Source of the DNA: SCBR16-9 sp964537975 | GTDB lineage: Bacteria; Hydrogenedentota; Hydrogenedentia; Hydrogenedentales; SCBR16-9 | Reading direction: 5' to 3' | NCBI GenBank assembly: GCA_964537975.1 | Contig: CAZIDP010000022.1 | Location: 1 to 64,000, forward strand | DNA length: 64,000 bases | Shown here: piece after piece, positions 35,572 to 44,580 of the stretch | Layout: every line of letters begins with the position of its first letter | How positions within the stretch are numbered: the stretch's first letter is position 1 | Program-made: the position numbers and the translations under genes | The notes under the pieces: generated by a model | What the model was told of the DNA's origin: nothing | The model's input: only the letters and a program-made list of their open reading frames with translations | The model's database searches: none

Positions 35572-37510
35572 CCGGAATAAGGAGTTATTAATTTATGAGA
35601 ATCCAGAGACTGTAATTCGCCTCATACTGGAAGGAACTTCAGGGGTAACAGGTGGTGATTTTTTCAGGGCGTTGGTTAAAAGCCTGGCTGAAGTACTGGG
35701 GGTTCATGGAGCCTGGGTAACAGAATGGATTGCAGAGAGCAGACGCTTACGCTCACATGCATTTTGGTTGGATGATCAATGGATTAATGAATATGAATAC
35801 CCCATAGCTGGAACTCCCTGTGAACCCGTAATCAATGAAACTCGGCTCGTGTGTTTTCCTCAAAAGGTAACTGAGTTATTTCCAAATGATCCTGATTTGC
35901 TCAAGTTTAATGCGATAAGTTATATGGGTATGCCCCTTCTGGACACACAAGATGAAATTTTGGGGCATTTGGCAGTCTTTAATACATCACCCATGTCACC
36001 AGGTACCTCACTGGAATATATCTTCCGAATTTTTGCAGCTCGCGCAGCTGCAGAAATACAACGCATTCGGGCAGAAGCACAAACACAAGCCCGTGAAGAA
36101 CAGCTTTCTGGATTATTTAATGGCACCATGGATGCAATTCTAGAACTGGACGATCAATTGCGAATTACCATGGTGAATCCAGCAACAGAACGATTGTTTG
36201 GTGTTTCTACAGATCAAATGTTGAAATATTTCTTACCTGACTTGCTTTCAGTTGAAAGTGTTTTCCAGCTCCATAACAATTTAGAGCACTGCGCAAAAAA
36301 TAATGAAAATTTCCGGTTCACTGGTGAGTGGAATGGGTGTGACACACAGGGCAACGTGATTCCTTTAGAGGTATCCTTGTCTCAATATAATCGCGGCAAG
36401 TCAGTCAAATACATTGCAATCATGAGAGATATGCGAGAGCGTCTGGAAGCAGAACGCCGCATTCATGCATTAAGCGCTGAAACAGCCTACCTTCGAGATG
36501 AATTGCGGTTATCTTCAAGTGAGAATACGCTGATTGGTGAGAGCCCTGTCATGCTGCCGATATTGCGGGATATTAATGAAGTGGCATCAACTGATGCTAC
36601 GGTACTTCTTCTCGGTGAAACTGGTACCGGAAAGGAGGTAGTCGCACGTACTTTGCACAAAGCCAGCAAACGTGCGAAAGCTCCCTTGATAACAGTCAAC
36701 TGTGCTGCTATACCAGGGACATTAATCGAGAGTGAACTTTTCGGACATGAAAAAGGCGCATTTACTGGAGCCACAGCAAGACGTGAAGGTCGTTTCGCTT
36801 TGGCAGATGGTGGGACAATATTCCTGGATGAAATTGGCGAAATGCCCCTGGAGCTACAAGCAAAATTACTGCGGGTACTTCAGGAGGGAGAGTTTGAACC
36901 AGTAGGCGGATCAAAAACCTGTAAGACCGATGTGCGCGTTTTGGCTGCCACCCACCGGGACTTGCGTAAGGATGTAACTGCTGGTCGTTTCAGAGAAGAT
37001 TTGTATTATCGTATCAGTGTTTTTCCCATAACCTTGCCCCCATTACGCGAAAGAGGGCATGACATCTGTCTATTAGCCCAACATTTTGTTACCCAAATTT
37101 CCAGGAAGCATGGACGGAATTCTTTGCCCATTACGGAATATGAAGCACGCCTTCTGGAATCGTATTCCTGGCCCGGAAATGTTCGTGAACTGCAAAACAT
37201 TATCGAACGGGCTGTAATCACATCACAAACAGGCCGATTGAATCTTGCCCGGGCTCTACCGGAAATTGTTCCTGAAAGAATCAGCCACAATGAGTCAGAA
37301 GCTGGCAACATGGACTCATTTCAACAAAAACCTGTTCTGACAGAGAAGGAGTTGCGGGAATTTGAACGTTCAAACCTTCTCAAGGCACTGGAGTCCACAA
37401 ACTGGAAAATTTCAGGTATAAACGGGACAGCAACTTTGTTGGGTATTAAACCGACTACTTTAATGTCCAGAATGAAAGCCTTAAAAATCTGCCGTCCTGC
37501 CACTTCCTGA
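35552..37510 (+). CDS. sigma-54-dependent transcriptional activator, GAF-PAS-AAA+-HTH
   Basis: 652 residues from ATG 35552, whose GGAGG is unusually close (2 bases); GTG 35561 is an alternative. It has a GAF-like domain (about 25-190), a PAS domain (about 205-325), then AAA+ with Walker A GETGTGKE, the canonical GAFTGA loop, Walker B TIFLDE and the arginine-finger region FREDLYYRISVFPITLPPLRER, and a Fis-type HTH at the end. The start overlaps the DUF6159-like gene. A sigma-54 promoter with upstream palindromes stands before the adjacent osmC gene, the most likely target. The signal sensed is unknown. Confidence 0.88.
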   Translation: MVLVKSDRNKELLIYENPETVIRLILEGTSGVTGGDFFRALVKSLAEVLGVHGAWVTEWIAESRRLRSHAFWLDDQWINEYEYPIAGTPCEPVINETRLVCFPQKVTELFPNDPDLLKFNAISYMGMPLLDTQDEILGHLAVFNTSPMSPGTSLEYIFRIFAARAAAEIQRIRAEAQTQAREEQLSGLFNGTMDAILELDDQLRITMVNPATERLFGVSTDQMLKYFLPDLLSVESVFQLHNNLEHCAKNNENFRFTGEWNGCDTQGNVIPLEVSLSQYNRGKSVKYIAIMRDMRERLEAERRIHALSAETAYLRDELRLSSSENTLIGESPVMLPILRDINEVASTDATVLLLGETGTGKEVVARTLHKASKRAKAPLITVNCAAIPGTLIESELFGHEKGAFTGATARREGRFALADGGTIFLDEIGEMPLELQAKLLRVLQEGEFEPVGGSKTCKTDVRVLAATHRDLRKDVTAGRFREDLYYRISVFPITLPPLRERGHDICLLAQHFVTQISRKHGRNSLPITEYEARLLESYSWPGNVRELQNIIERAVITSQTGRLNLARALPEIVPERISHNESEAGNMDSFQQKPVLTEKELREFERSNLLKALESTNWKISGINGTATLLGIKPTTLMSRMKALKICRPATS

Positions 37511-37585
37511 GCATTAGTAGAATCATTTCTGGTTATCAAGCGTCCCCCCAACCACGTGCTGACTATAAGTAAATATCGCAATCCC

Positions 37586-37597
37586 GTCAATATTGAC
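37586..37597. promoter_or_regulatory. perfect 12-base palindrome upstream of osmC
   Basis: GTCAATATTGAC, immediately before the longer imperfect palindrome at 37600. It may be part of the same enhancer cluster. Confidence 0.35.
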
Positions 37598-37599
37598 AC

Positions 37600-37628
37600 A
37601 CGAGAGTTCGTAAATCACGAAATCTCGT
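37600..37628. promoter_or_regulatory. 29-base near-perfect palindrome, candidate enhancer for the osmC promoter
   Basis: ACGAGA-N-TTCGT-N5-ACGAA-N-TCTCGT: both half-sites match over 11 of 12 positions. Its centre is about 122 bases upstream of the predicted sigma-54 start of osmC, a standard enhancer distance. Confidence 0.65.
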
Positions 37629-37648
37629 CATCTGAAACACCTCGCCTC

Positions 37649-37668
37649 ATACACATAATCATGTGTAT
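37649..37668. promoter_or_regulatory. second palindrome upstream of osmC
   Basis: ATACACAT-AATC-ATGTGTAT, a perfect 8-base inverted repeat. Its centre is about 77 bases upstream of the predicted transcript start. It may be a second activator site or an IHF-independent bend. Confidence 0.45.
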
Positions 37669-37708
37669 AAATTCAATATTTACAGATACTTACATATGTT
37701 AATCAAAA

Positions 37709-37725
37709 TTGGCATGAATAGTGCT
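37709..37725 (+). promoter_or_regulatory. sigma-54 (-24/-12) promoter of osmC
   Basis: TTGGCATG-AATA-GTGCT: GG at 37711 and GC at 37723, ten bases between. It differs from TTGGCACG-N4-TTGCT at two positions. The predicted start is near 37736, 49 bases before the osmC ATG. Confidence 0.75.
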
Positions 37726-37784
37726 CTATTCATTTCAGAGCCAATGGGGCTCGAAGGAAAACCAAAACTATAGGAGATAGACAA

Positions 37785-38360
37785 ATGACAACAACTGTTA
37801 CAGCCACAGACAAATTGAATGGAGTTGATGTTGAACGCTTGTATGGCACAATCAAGGTTCTAGAAGAAAAACCTGAACTGGCACGTTTTGAATTTCGAGC
37901 ACGAAATCGTTGGATCAATGGTGGTCACAATCAATCTAACATCAAAGGTTTTTTTGGCGCAGGGGAAGAAGACAAATCGCGCAGCAAGCCATTTGTGCTC
38001 GATAATGGGGAACCGGATATACTGCTTGGCAAAGATGAAGGCGCAAATCCTGTTGAGTATGTACTGCATGGTCTTGCAGGATGTATGACTACTTCAATGG
38101 TTTATCACGCGGCTGCTCGTGGCATCAAGATCATGGCAATTGAGTCTACACTATCCGGCGAATTAGACCTTCGTGGATTGCTGGGAATCACCAAAGATGT
38201 ACGTAATGGCTACAAAAAAATCAACGTTGCATTCAAAATCAAATCGAACGCAACAGACGAACAACTTGAAGAGTTGATTCAGATAGCCAAAGATCACTCT
38301 CCGGTTTTTGACACCGTATCACGTCCCGTACCAATTGAAGTCAGTGTACAACGTAAGTAA
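37785..38360 (+). CDS. OsmC-family protein with a single conserved Cys
   Basis: 191 residues. The family reduces organic hydroperoxides using two cysteines. The first is present in HGLAGCMTTSM (Cys100). At the second site the usual Cys-Pro is replaced by Ser-Pro (HSPVFDTVSRP, Ser172). The Arg-rich N-terminal loop (RARNRW) is kept. The Ser variant is typical of one OsmC subfamily, so it is probably not a mutation artefact, but a classical two-Cys peroxidase cycle is unlikely. GGAG precedes the ATG. It stands alone behind a sigma-54 promoter and ends in a strong hairpin. Confidence 0.85.
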   Translation: MTTTVTATDKLNGVDVERLYGTIKVLEEKPELARFEFRARNRWINGGHNQSNIKGFFGAGEEDKSRSKPFVLDNGEPDILLGKDEGANPVEYVLHGLAGCMTTSMVYHAAARGIKIMAIESTLSGELDLRGLLGITKDVRNGYKKINVAFKIKSNATDEQLEELIQIAKDHSPVFDTVSRPVPIEVSVQRK

Positions 38361-38393
38361 GTGATCAAAAAAGCTTTAAAATCTGAGGATAAT

Positions 38394-38425
38394 ACCCGAC
38401 AATCATCAATGGCAGATTGTCGGGT
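38394..38425 (+). terminator. hairpin after osmC
   Basis: A perfect 11-base-pair stem ACCCGACAATC/GATTGTCGGGT with a 10-base loop, 33 bases after the stop. It is followed by TATATCTTATTAT, a weak U-tract. Confidence 0.75.
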
Positions 38426-38507
38426 TATATCTTATTATGAGTAATGCACGGTGGTTGTAATTAGATGCATGGCCTGTTTCATAGGTTCTCAACATTGCAT
38501 GTCGAGT

Positions 38508-38540
38508 AAAAAAAAACGCTTGAGCTTTCACACTCAAGCG
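38508..38540 (-). terminator. terminator of the acidic zinc-ribbon gene
   Basis: CGCTTGAG/CTCAAGCG, 8 base pairs, followed on the minus strand by nine U. About 58 bases after the stop of the gene starting at 39114. Confidence 0.92.
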
Positions 38541-38598
38541 CAATCAGGTACATTAATAAATAGAGCGAATATTCAACAGTAAGTCAAGTTAAATGACT

Positions 38599-39114
38599 TT
38601 ACAATTCATCATCATCGACACTAATTAAACCACTCAGATCGTCCACATTGTCTACATCAATGTCTTTATCTTCGTCGTCTTCTTCTTCTTCCTCGTCATC
38701 AATGTCATCAACATCTTCAATATCAATTTCGTCATCATCACTATCACCATCAACTACTTCATCGTCTTCATCATCAGTTTCCACATCGTCATCAATGTTT
38801 TCAACCGAATCAAATTTATTGATATTCAAACCAGCTTCAACAATTTCTTCACCATCATCGGTATCCGAAATATCTTCATCGTGCAACAATGCGGTTACTT
38901 TTACTTTTGCAACCTGCTTTTTTTTCGTACCTTTAACTGCGGTCTTTGCACTTCGCTTTAAGGAAGGTTTTTGAGAAGCAGAACCAGATTCCTTGTCAGC
39001 ACCTACGAGAATTAATTTCTCGCCTTCACAGTCGGGACATTTAAATTCAAGTTTTTCTGCACCCCAATCAACAAATCGGCGGTTGCAACTTGGACAATGG
39101 TATTTGATCGGCAT
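38599..39114 (-). CDS. zinc-ribbon protein with extremely acidic tail
   Basis: 171 residues in three parts: an N-terminal CxxC...CxxC zinc ribbon (CPSCNRRFVDW and FKCPDCEG, residues 7-29), a basic Lys-rich middle (about 45-72) and a C-terminal tail (about 78-171) composed mostly of Asp and Glu. I do not recognise a family. Such an architecture could bind nucleic acid or a basic protein through opposite-charge segments (inference). GGGAG precedes the ATG and a strong terminator follows, so it is an independent, expressed gene. Confidence 0.8.
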   Translation of the reverse strand: MPIKYHCPSCNRRFVDWGAEKLEFKCPDCEGEKLILVGADKESGSASQKPSLKRSAKTAVKGTKKKQVAKVKVTALLHDEDISDTDDGEEIVEAGLNINKFDSVENIDDDVETDDEDDEVVDGDSDDDEIDIEDVDDIDDEEEEEDDEDKDIDVDNVDDLSGLISVDDDEL

Positions 39115-39238
39115 AGCCGTGCTCCCTCATACGTGTACTAAATTTTTTTTAAATAAATGACAAGAAAATGCACCAGAAAAGGTGCCTCATAACCTATATT
39201 TGACCCATGTCGGCGGGAGTATAACAGATGGTAACACT

Positions 39239-39268
39239 ATGATAAAAGTTCAAGCTTACTTTTATCAT
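39239..39268 (-). terminator. hairpin downstream of the small Cys-rich ORF
   Basis: A perfect 11-base-pair ATGATAAAAGT/ACTTTTATCAT stem with an 8-base loop, 43 bases after the stop at 39312. There is no U-tract beyond the AT-rich stem. Confidence 0.45.
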
Positions 39269-39311
39269 CACATTGGAAACCGGAGGAGGCCTGATGTTAA
39301 TAATTCAGCTT

Positions 39312-39542
39312 TTAGATATGCGTTCTCGTCGTACATTCGGACGAAGTATCTTTGCTGTTTTTATCGCATATGTCACCACTGTTGCAACATATCGAATTGC
39401 CTTGTTCGTCAATAAATGGCCCACGACATCCCAATCGCCGAAAGCCCAGTCGTTTGACGGCGATCAGATGAACACCTCCCCAAACTGCATATAGTATAAT
39501 TAATGCAAAAGCAATAATTATTATGTTAAACAAATAATCCAT
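39312..39542 (-). CDS. small membrane protein with Cys-rich tail, hypothetical
   Basis: 76 residues: one strong membrane helix (LFNIIIIAFALIILYAVWGG, residues 4-23), a basic stretch (KRLGFRR) and a Cys-rich tail with GCRG, ICC and DIC, enough for a metal or disulfide cluster. The topology (basic residues after the helix) suggests a cytoplasmic tail. There is no good ribosome site, so expression is uncertain. It is not a shadow of another gene: both strands are otherwise free here, and a hairpin follows. Confidence 0.5.
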   Translation of the reverse strand: MDYLFNIIIIAFALIILYAVWGGVHLIAVKRLGFRRLGCRGPFIDEQGNSICCNSGDICDKNSKDTSSECTTRTHI

Positions 39543-39742
39543 GTGAACCCAATCAATCTAATCAAGTTTATTTTGAAGCAGCGTCATTGTTCTGCTTCAT
39601 ACAGTCGCTTAAATACATTATATCAGATTAGAATTGATTCATGCCTCGTTTTTTTCGATTTGACCTGGATTATCCCTGAATAATGAATAATGGTGTACTC
39701 CAGTTTATTTTATAGGTAATCAACAGAAATAATTTAGAAAAT

Positions 39743-39792
39743 AATTCCCTGTACCCCATTCGATTTTGCATCCTATGCGGTACAGGGGAATT
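39743..39792 (-). terminator. terminator of the BACON/vWA gene cluster
   Basis: AATTCCC-TGTACC pairs with GGTACA-GGGGAATT (13 pairs, one bulged G), 23-base loop, followed on the minus strand by ATTTTC. It lies 31 bases after the stop at 39823. Confidence 0.8.
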
Positions 39793-39822
39793 TAAGTTAA
39801 CGATTAATTAAAAAACCTATAC

Positions 39823-42800
39823 TTATGGAACTATCATCATGACTGTCACAATCCGTTGTGTATTGGTATGTGACTGCGTAATTACCAGATCAAATTCATA
39901 ACCGCCTGCTGGAAGTCCTTGACGGGACACACTAAAATTGATTTCTTCACTTTCACCTGGTCCCAGAATGCCTGATGACTTGGGTATGGTCAACCATGAG
40001 GGAGCGGCCGCGAAATTAAATGACCAGTTCAATGTACTTTGTTGGGTATTCGTCATGGTAAGTATGCGATTGAATTGATCGGTACCAAAGTTGAGTGTTT
40101 CCGGCGTAATCTCCAGACTTGGTGGTTGAATCTCAAACTGAACCAGTATCGGGTTGTCCAGTGCTATCATATTCAGACTTCCAAAGGTGTACTGGAATAC
40201 AAGTGAACCGGAGTATAATCCAGGTGGTAGTGAACGGTCGATTTGGATTCGCACCGTATCTGGATTCAGTGTAGAAGTCACGAACCCGAAGAAATTGTCC
40301 GGTAACAATGCCCCTGCGGCACCTTCTGTAAACAACTCCCAACCGAGTCCAACACTGGCAACGGTATCCAGAATGCCACCAGTAAATATGGGATAGGCAC
40401 CACCTACATTGGCAATCTCCAATTCCAGCACATCCGTGTCGGTTCCAAGATCAAAGGTTAATGGTCGTGTCATCACTGGATCGATATTTGCCGAGTAACG
40501 TGGACGTGGGAAAGCGGTTGCCTTGAAGGTTTCCAATCCCACCTCAATGCTGTCGGGATACATGAAATATTTGCTGTCCGGAATGGATGGATTACGCAAG
40601 GGAGACAGTACATCAAAGAATACCAGGAAATCTGGATTGACATTTTCTAAGCGAATCACAAACAAATCACCAAACTGACCATATAACATAGGTGTGTTGT
40701 CTGGAGAGGTGAAAGCAACCTCATTGCCCACGCGGTTCATGGTCCAGTCAGCTACCAGGCCGCCTCTGCTCGCGGGAACCGGTATGATTGTGAAAGGCAT
40801 TCCAGAATCGCTGTCAATGGAGAACTGTAAGTGTCGGATATTTCGCGGAATGTACTCTGCGCGCACGGTGATTTCCGCGGAGCCATCGTTCAGATTCACT
40901 CCTTCAGTTTCCAGAGATATTTGCCCCATTCGAACATCGCCGGATATCACGCTGAAATCCAGTTGTGCGTGAGAAAAGGAACCACTGATAATTCCCTGCT
41001 CCACGATGCATGGACTGTTCTGATCATTGGGATCATCAAAAGAAAGATTGCCGGTCACATCCGCATTGCTTTCTTCATTCAGTGTGACATAACTCAGCAC
41101 AACTTGCGCACGAAAATCATTGGCTATCGATTGGTCACAGGGATCATCCGGGTTTAATGTGCACCATCGCAACAATTCACTGAACTGGGGCTCTCGAATC
41201 GGTATTCCAAAGGCATCAAATTCACCTGTTGGGCGGTTTAATGTTGCGTAGAAATGGCCTCCTGTTCCGGCAGCCAGACGCACCAGCGGTTCGCGTAGCA
41301 CTTTATTACCCCAGCCAATTCCGAAGAAGCGGATACCATAGTTTTCCAGCAGGTCTACCGAATCCTGTATGGTACCTGGCGGAGTGGTCAGACGTCCGTC
41401 CGATACACAGATCAACGCTCGCATGTCCGCGTCATCAAACGGAAACATGAAGTGTTCATCCTCCTGGACGAGTGTCATAGCAGCCAGTTCCACCGCTGGA
41501 AGCAATTCTGTCGCACCATTATCTTCGACTTGTATACTGTACAAGCGTGCCAACAATTCATTCTTGTCTTTCGTGAATGTAGGCGCGGCAGCATTGGGCT
41601 TGATGATTCGTATCTTTTGTGAAAAATCAGATTCTCGATCATTAAAGATTGATAATCCTACACGATATTGATCCGGTAGCTCTGACAAGAGATGGCTGAT
41701 AGTTTCTTCATACAGCAATTGCAGTGGGTCAGATGGTGGGTTCTCCAAGTCTCCCAGCTCTCCAGCTTCCACCAGCATGTGCGCTGCTTCCTGCATACTG
41801 CCAGAGTAATCCAGCAGTATCATTACGTTAGCCCGAATTCTATCACCAGACGTTAAGAACTGATTGGTTTCCGAGCTTTCCAGTGGGATGCTCCGTTCTT
41901 CAATCGAGAACAGCTGCCCGATCTCTTGCAGACGGCTCCTGGGAATGAAAATAGGTTGTTGGCGGATGTTACGCATGAGCAACACATAACGCACCAGTGA
42001 AGGAATTCGTGTTCTGGGACGAGACACTTCAAAGGTTAGTGAAGCGGCTTCCACAGAGACTTCCACCTCACGTGTTGGTATATTATCTACTGGTACATTG
42101 ATCCCGTCACGCACCTCATATGCACGAATCATCAGTTTGGCGGAAGCACCTGCCCCTTCAAGCTGGGTACGGTCCACTGTTACACTTATCGATCTCCAGT
42201 CCAGAATATCTGTGTTGGTGCCAATACTGCGACCGGTTTCTGGATACACTGTCAACCATTCCTTGCTTGGGAAGATTTGGAAATTCAACACTGTGTCCGG
42301 ATCACCATTGTTAGCGACTTCAAGAGTCGCGTTATTTACGTTGATTCCGAAACTAAAGCTACTCGGACGTGATGTAATGGATGCCTTCTTGGGCACCTGA
42401 ACCTGAATCAACAACGATTGCTGTGGATTGTTCGGATCATTTGAGTTGATGGTAAATACCTGTTGGGCGCCGATATAAGTCAAGGAGCTTCTGTCAACCG
42501 TAGCAGTAAGTTGTTGTTGGCTACCCGGCTCCAGACTGCCTTGTGAAGGACTGACAGAAGCGAGCCAGGCAGGTCTGTTAGTCAAATCAAACTGCCAAGA
42601 CAAGGTACCGTTCCCTTGATTTCGCAAAGTGAAGGTCTTGTTTAGCTGGCTTACATCGAAACTCAGGTAATTTGTACCGGTATCATCCACACCATCAGAT
42701 TGGATCACAAGTTGCGGTACCGGGGCAATTTGCATTCGTACTGTAACAGAAACCGGTGATGTACTGTCCCCTGCCGCCTGAACAGTTATGGTATGCTCAA

Positions 42801-44361
42801 AACTGAAGGTATTTGCCGGGGCAGCAGCGCGATCGACCCTAACGATTAATTGTGCCGTCGCATCTCCACTAACCGTACCCGAGGCTACTCCATTTAGATC
42901 AACCGGTGATATGGAGAGCCATGCTGGAAAATCTGCTGTTTCAACACGCCAGTCGATGGCACCGATTCCACGGTTCCAGATTGCCAGCAGTTCCTGATTG
43001 CGATTGGTGCCGAAATCTATGTTTCGAGGTGACGCCTGCAACGCGGGAGGCTCTGGTCGCGTCATCCGTACCGTCACCGGTTCGATTTCGCCCCCGATGG
43101 TCAAGGTCAATGTTGTTTCGTAATTTCCTGGTGTAACAGCGGTTGGATTCGCGACTAGGGTTAATGTTGCTTGATTGGATATGGAGCCCGATACCGGCGT
43201 TACAGAAAGCCAGTTTCTGTCAGTTGCCGGAATGGATGCAGTAAAGTTGGTTGAAGTCACTCCAAGCACTGTGATGACTATTTGGGCCTCCTGTGAAGTA
43301 GAGATGGCACCGAAATCGACCAGATTGCTACTGACAGAAAAGCTGCTGATTGACATGGAAACGGGCACAATACGTTCATATCCACTGTCCAGGTCGTGTA
43401 CCCTGATGGTACCATTGTATATGCCTGCTGCCAGAGCTCCTGGTACTGCGCTGACCTGAACATCAATCTGTTCTTCTCCCGGTAACACAGCTGTCGTCTG
43501 TGACAACTGCAACCAGTTCCCCCCACTCTCTGTGTTGGCTTCCAAGCTCAGATTGACATCCGCCATGCCACCACTTTCGACGACCAGGGTCTGTAAGCTC
43601 GTGTCCAGGATACGTCCAAATTCTATCGCATCAGGAAGCAGCCGGAATGGTGCTATCTCTGCAAGCACAGCAATCTCTACATTACCCCCATTGGAATTTA
43701 ATGCCAGCGTTCCGGTATGTGCTCCTGCTGCCAATGCAGCTCGGTCTACCATGACTGAGACTGTGACAGGCAATCCCCCTGCATTAATACTGCCCGAAGT
43801 TGGAGCTGCCGTAATCCAGGGAGTATCATTATCGATATTAATGGCCCATTGCAGGGTTTCAGAACCGGTGTTGCGAATGACAAATTGTTGAGAAGTCGAT
43901 ATCAGGCCAAAATCCAGTGAGGTATCGGATACTTCCATACGAGCCGGTTCTGGTTGCGTCACGTGGACCTGTACAGATTCTGTTCCAGCATTAGAAGTGA
44001 CTTGAATTACGCCTGACGTACTGCCCGATTGCAATTTTGTCCTGTCCACGATAATCTGGATTACATCTTCTTTCGCGGAACTGATGACACCTTGTAACAC
44101 AGAACTGCTCTTGGCGCCACCTTGTAATGAAATACTTAGCCATGGAAGGTCTTCTGTTACCTGCCAGTTGAGCGTACCACCACCCGTGTTGCTGATTCGA
44201 AACGAACTGACGTTCTGACCGGCACCCAGGCTCAGTGCCTTGGGAGCAACGGTAAGTTTTGGTGCTGCACCTGGGCAACCACTTCCCAGTATTACAGATC
44301 CCAGGAATACCAGCCACAACATCAGAACAGGAAATATGGAACCAACGCGCAATATTGTCAT
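39823..44361 (-). CDS. giant secreted lipoprotein with BACON-like repeats and a vWA domain, copy 1
   Basis: 1512 residues. A signal peptide with a lipobox-like end (VILGSGC) is followed by eight or so BACON-like/Ig-like modules of about 90 residues (repeated NTGxGTLNWxV, PWLSISPxSG and VTVxRxxLxxG motifs) at about 35-790, a vWA domain (about 840-1040) with MIDAS DYSGS (DxSxS), and further beta modules ending in another BACON copy. GGAG precedes the ATG. vWA MIDAS domains bind a metal and often a protein ligand. A role in surface adhesion or matrix contact is an inference. Paralogous to the gene at 44581-48417. Confidence 0.85.
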   Translation of the reverse strand: MTILRVGSIFPVLMLWLVFLGSVILGSGCPGAAPKLTVAPKALSLGAGQNVSSFRISNTGGGTLNWQVTEDLPWLSISLQGGAKSSSVLQGVISSAKEDVIQIIVDRTKLQSGSTSGVIQVTSNAGTESVQVHVTQPEPARMEVSDTSLDFGLISTSQQFVIRNTGSETLQWAINIDNDTPWITAAPTSGSINAGGLPVTVSVMVDRAALAAGAHTGTLALNSNGGNVEIAVLAEIAPFRLLPDAIEFGRILDTSLQTLVVESGGMADVNLSLEANTESGGNWLQLSQTTAVLPGEEQIDVQVSAVPGALAAGIYNGTIRVHDLDSGYERIVPVSMSISSFSVSSNLVDFGAISTSQEAQIVITVLGVTSTNFTASIPATDRNWLSVTPVSGSISNQATLTLVANPTAVTPGNYETTLTLTIGGEIEPVTVRMTRPEPPALQASPRNIDFGTNRNQELLAIWNRGIGAIDWRVETADFPAWLSISPVDLNGVASGTVSGDATAQLIVRVDRAAAPANTFSFEHTITVQAAGDSTSPVSVTVRMQIAPVPQLVIQSDGVDDTGTNYLSFDVSQLNKTFTLRNQGNGTLSWQFDLTNRPAWLASVSPSQGSLEPGSQQQLTATVDRSSLTYIGAQQVFTINSNDPNNPQQSLLIQVQVPKKASITSRPSSFSFGINVNNATLEVANNGDPDTVLNFQIFPSKEWLTVYPETGRSIGTNTDILDWRSISVTVDRTQLEGAGASAKLMIRAYEVRDGINVPVDNIPTREVEVSVEAASLTFEVSRPRTRIPSLVRYVLLMRNIRQQPIFIPRSRLQEIGQLFSIEERSIPLESSETNQFLTSGDRIRANVMILLDYSGSMQEAAHMLVEAGELGDLENPPSDPLQLLYEETISHLLSELPDQYRVGLSIFNDRESDFSQKIRIIKPNAAAPTFTKDKNELLARLYSIQVEDNGATELLPAVELAAMTLVQEDEHFMFPFDDADMRALICVSDGRLTTPPGTIQDSVDLLENYGIRFFGIGWGNKVLREPLVRLAAGTGGHFYATLNRPTGEFDAFGIPIREPQFSELLRWCTLNPDDPCDQSIANDFRAQVVLSYVTLNEESNADVTGNLSFDDPNDQNSPCIVEQGIISGSFSHAQLDFSVISGDVRMGQISLETEGVNLNDGSAEITVRAEYIPRNIRHLQFSIDSDSGMPFTIIPVPASRGGLVADWTMNRVGNEVAFTSPDNTPMLYGQFGDLFVIRLENVNPDFLVFFDVLSPLRNPSIPDSKYFMYPDSIEVGLETFKATAFPRPRYSANIDPVMTRPLTFDLGTDTDVLELEIANVGGAYPIFTGGILDTVASVGLGWELFTEGAAGALLPDNFFGFVTSTLNPDTVRIQIDRSLPPGLYSGSLVFQYTFGSLNMIALDNPILVQFEIQPPSLEITPETLNFGTDQFNRILTMTNTQQSTLNWSFNFAAAPSWLTIPKSSGILGPGESEEINFSVSRQGLPAGGYEFDLVITQSHTNTQRIVTVMMIVP

Positions 44362-44580
44362 GCCACGCTCCTCATAATATATACAGGGCTATACGGAACT
44401 TGAAAAGCCGGATATACAAGCATTTTAAAAATTTAAACTGTTTTCGCAATCGTAGTTTCTCATGAATATGCTTATACACAACCTCTTCTTATAAAGATTG
44501 AAATAACATATGCCATCATTCAAGCAAGTCCGTAAATTGTTCAGTCTATTGCGAATTTTATACGTTCTATTCCATTATGT

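Noticed and set aside
37709..37725. Read as ordinary sigma-70 promoter
   Set aside because: The -24/-12 spacing and neighbouring activator fit sigma-54 much better; no TATAAT-like -10 with a matching -35 was seen nearby.
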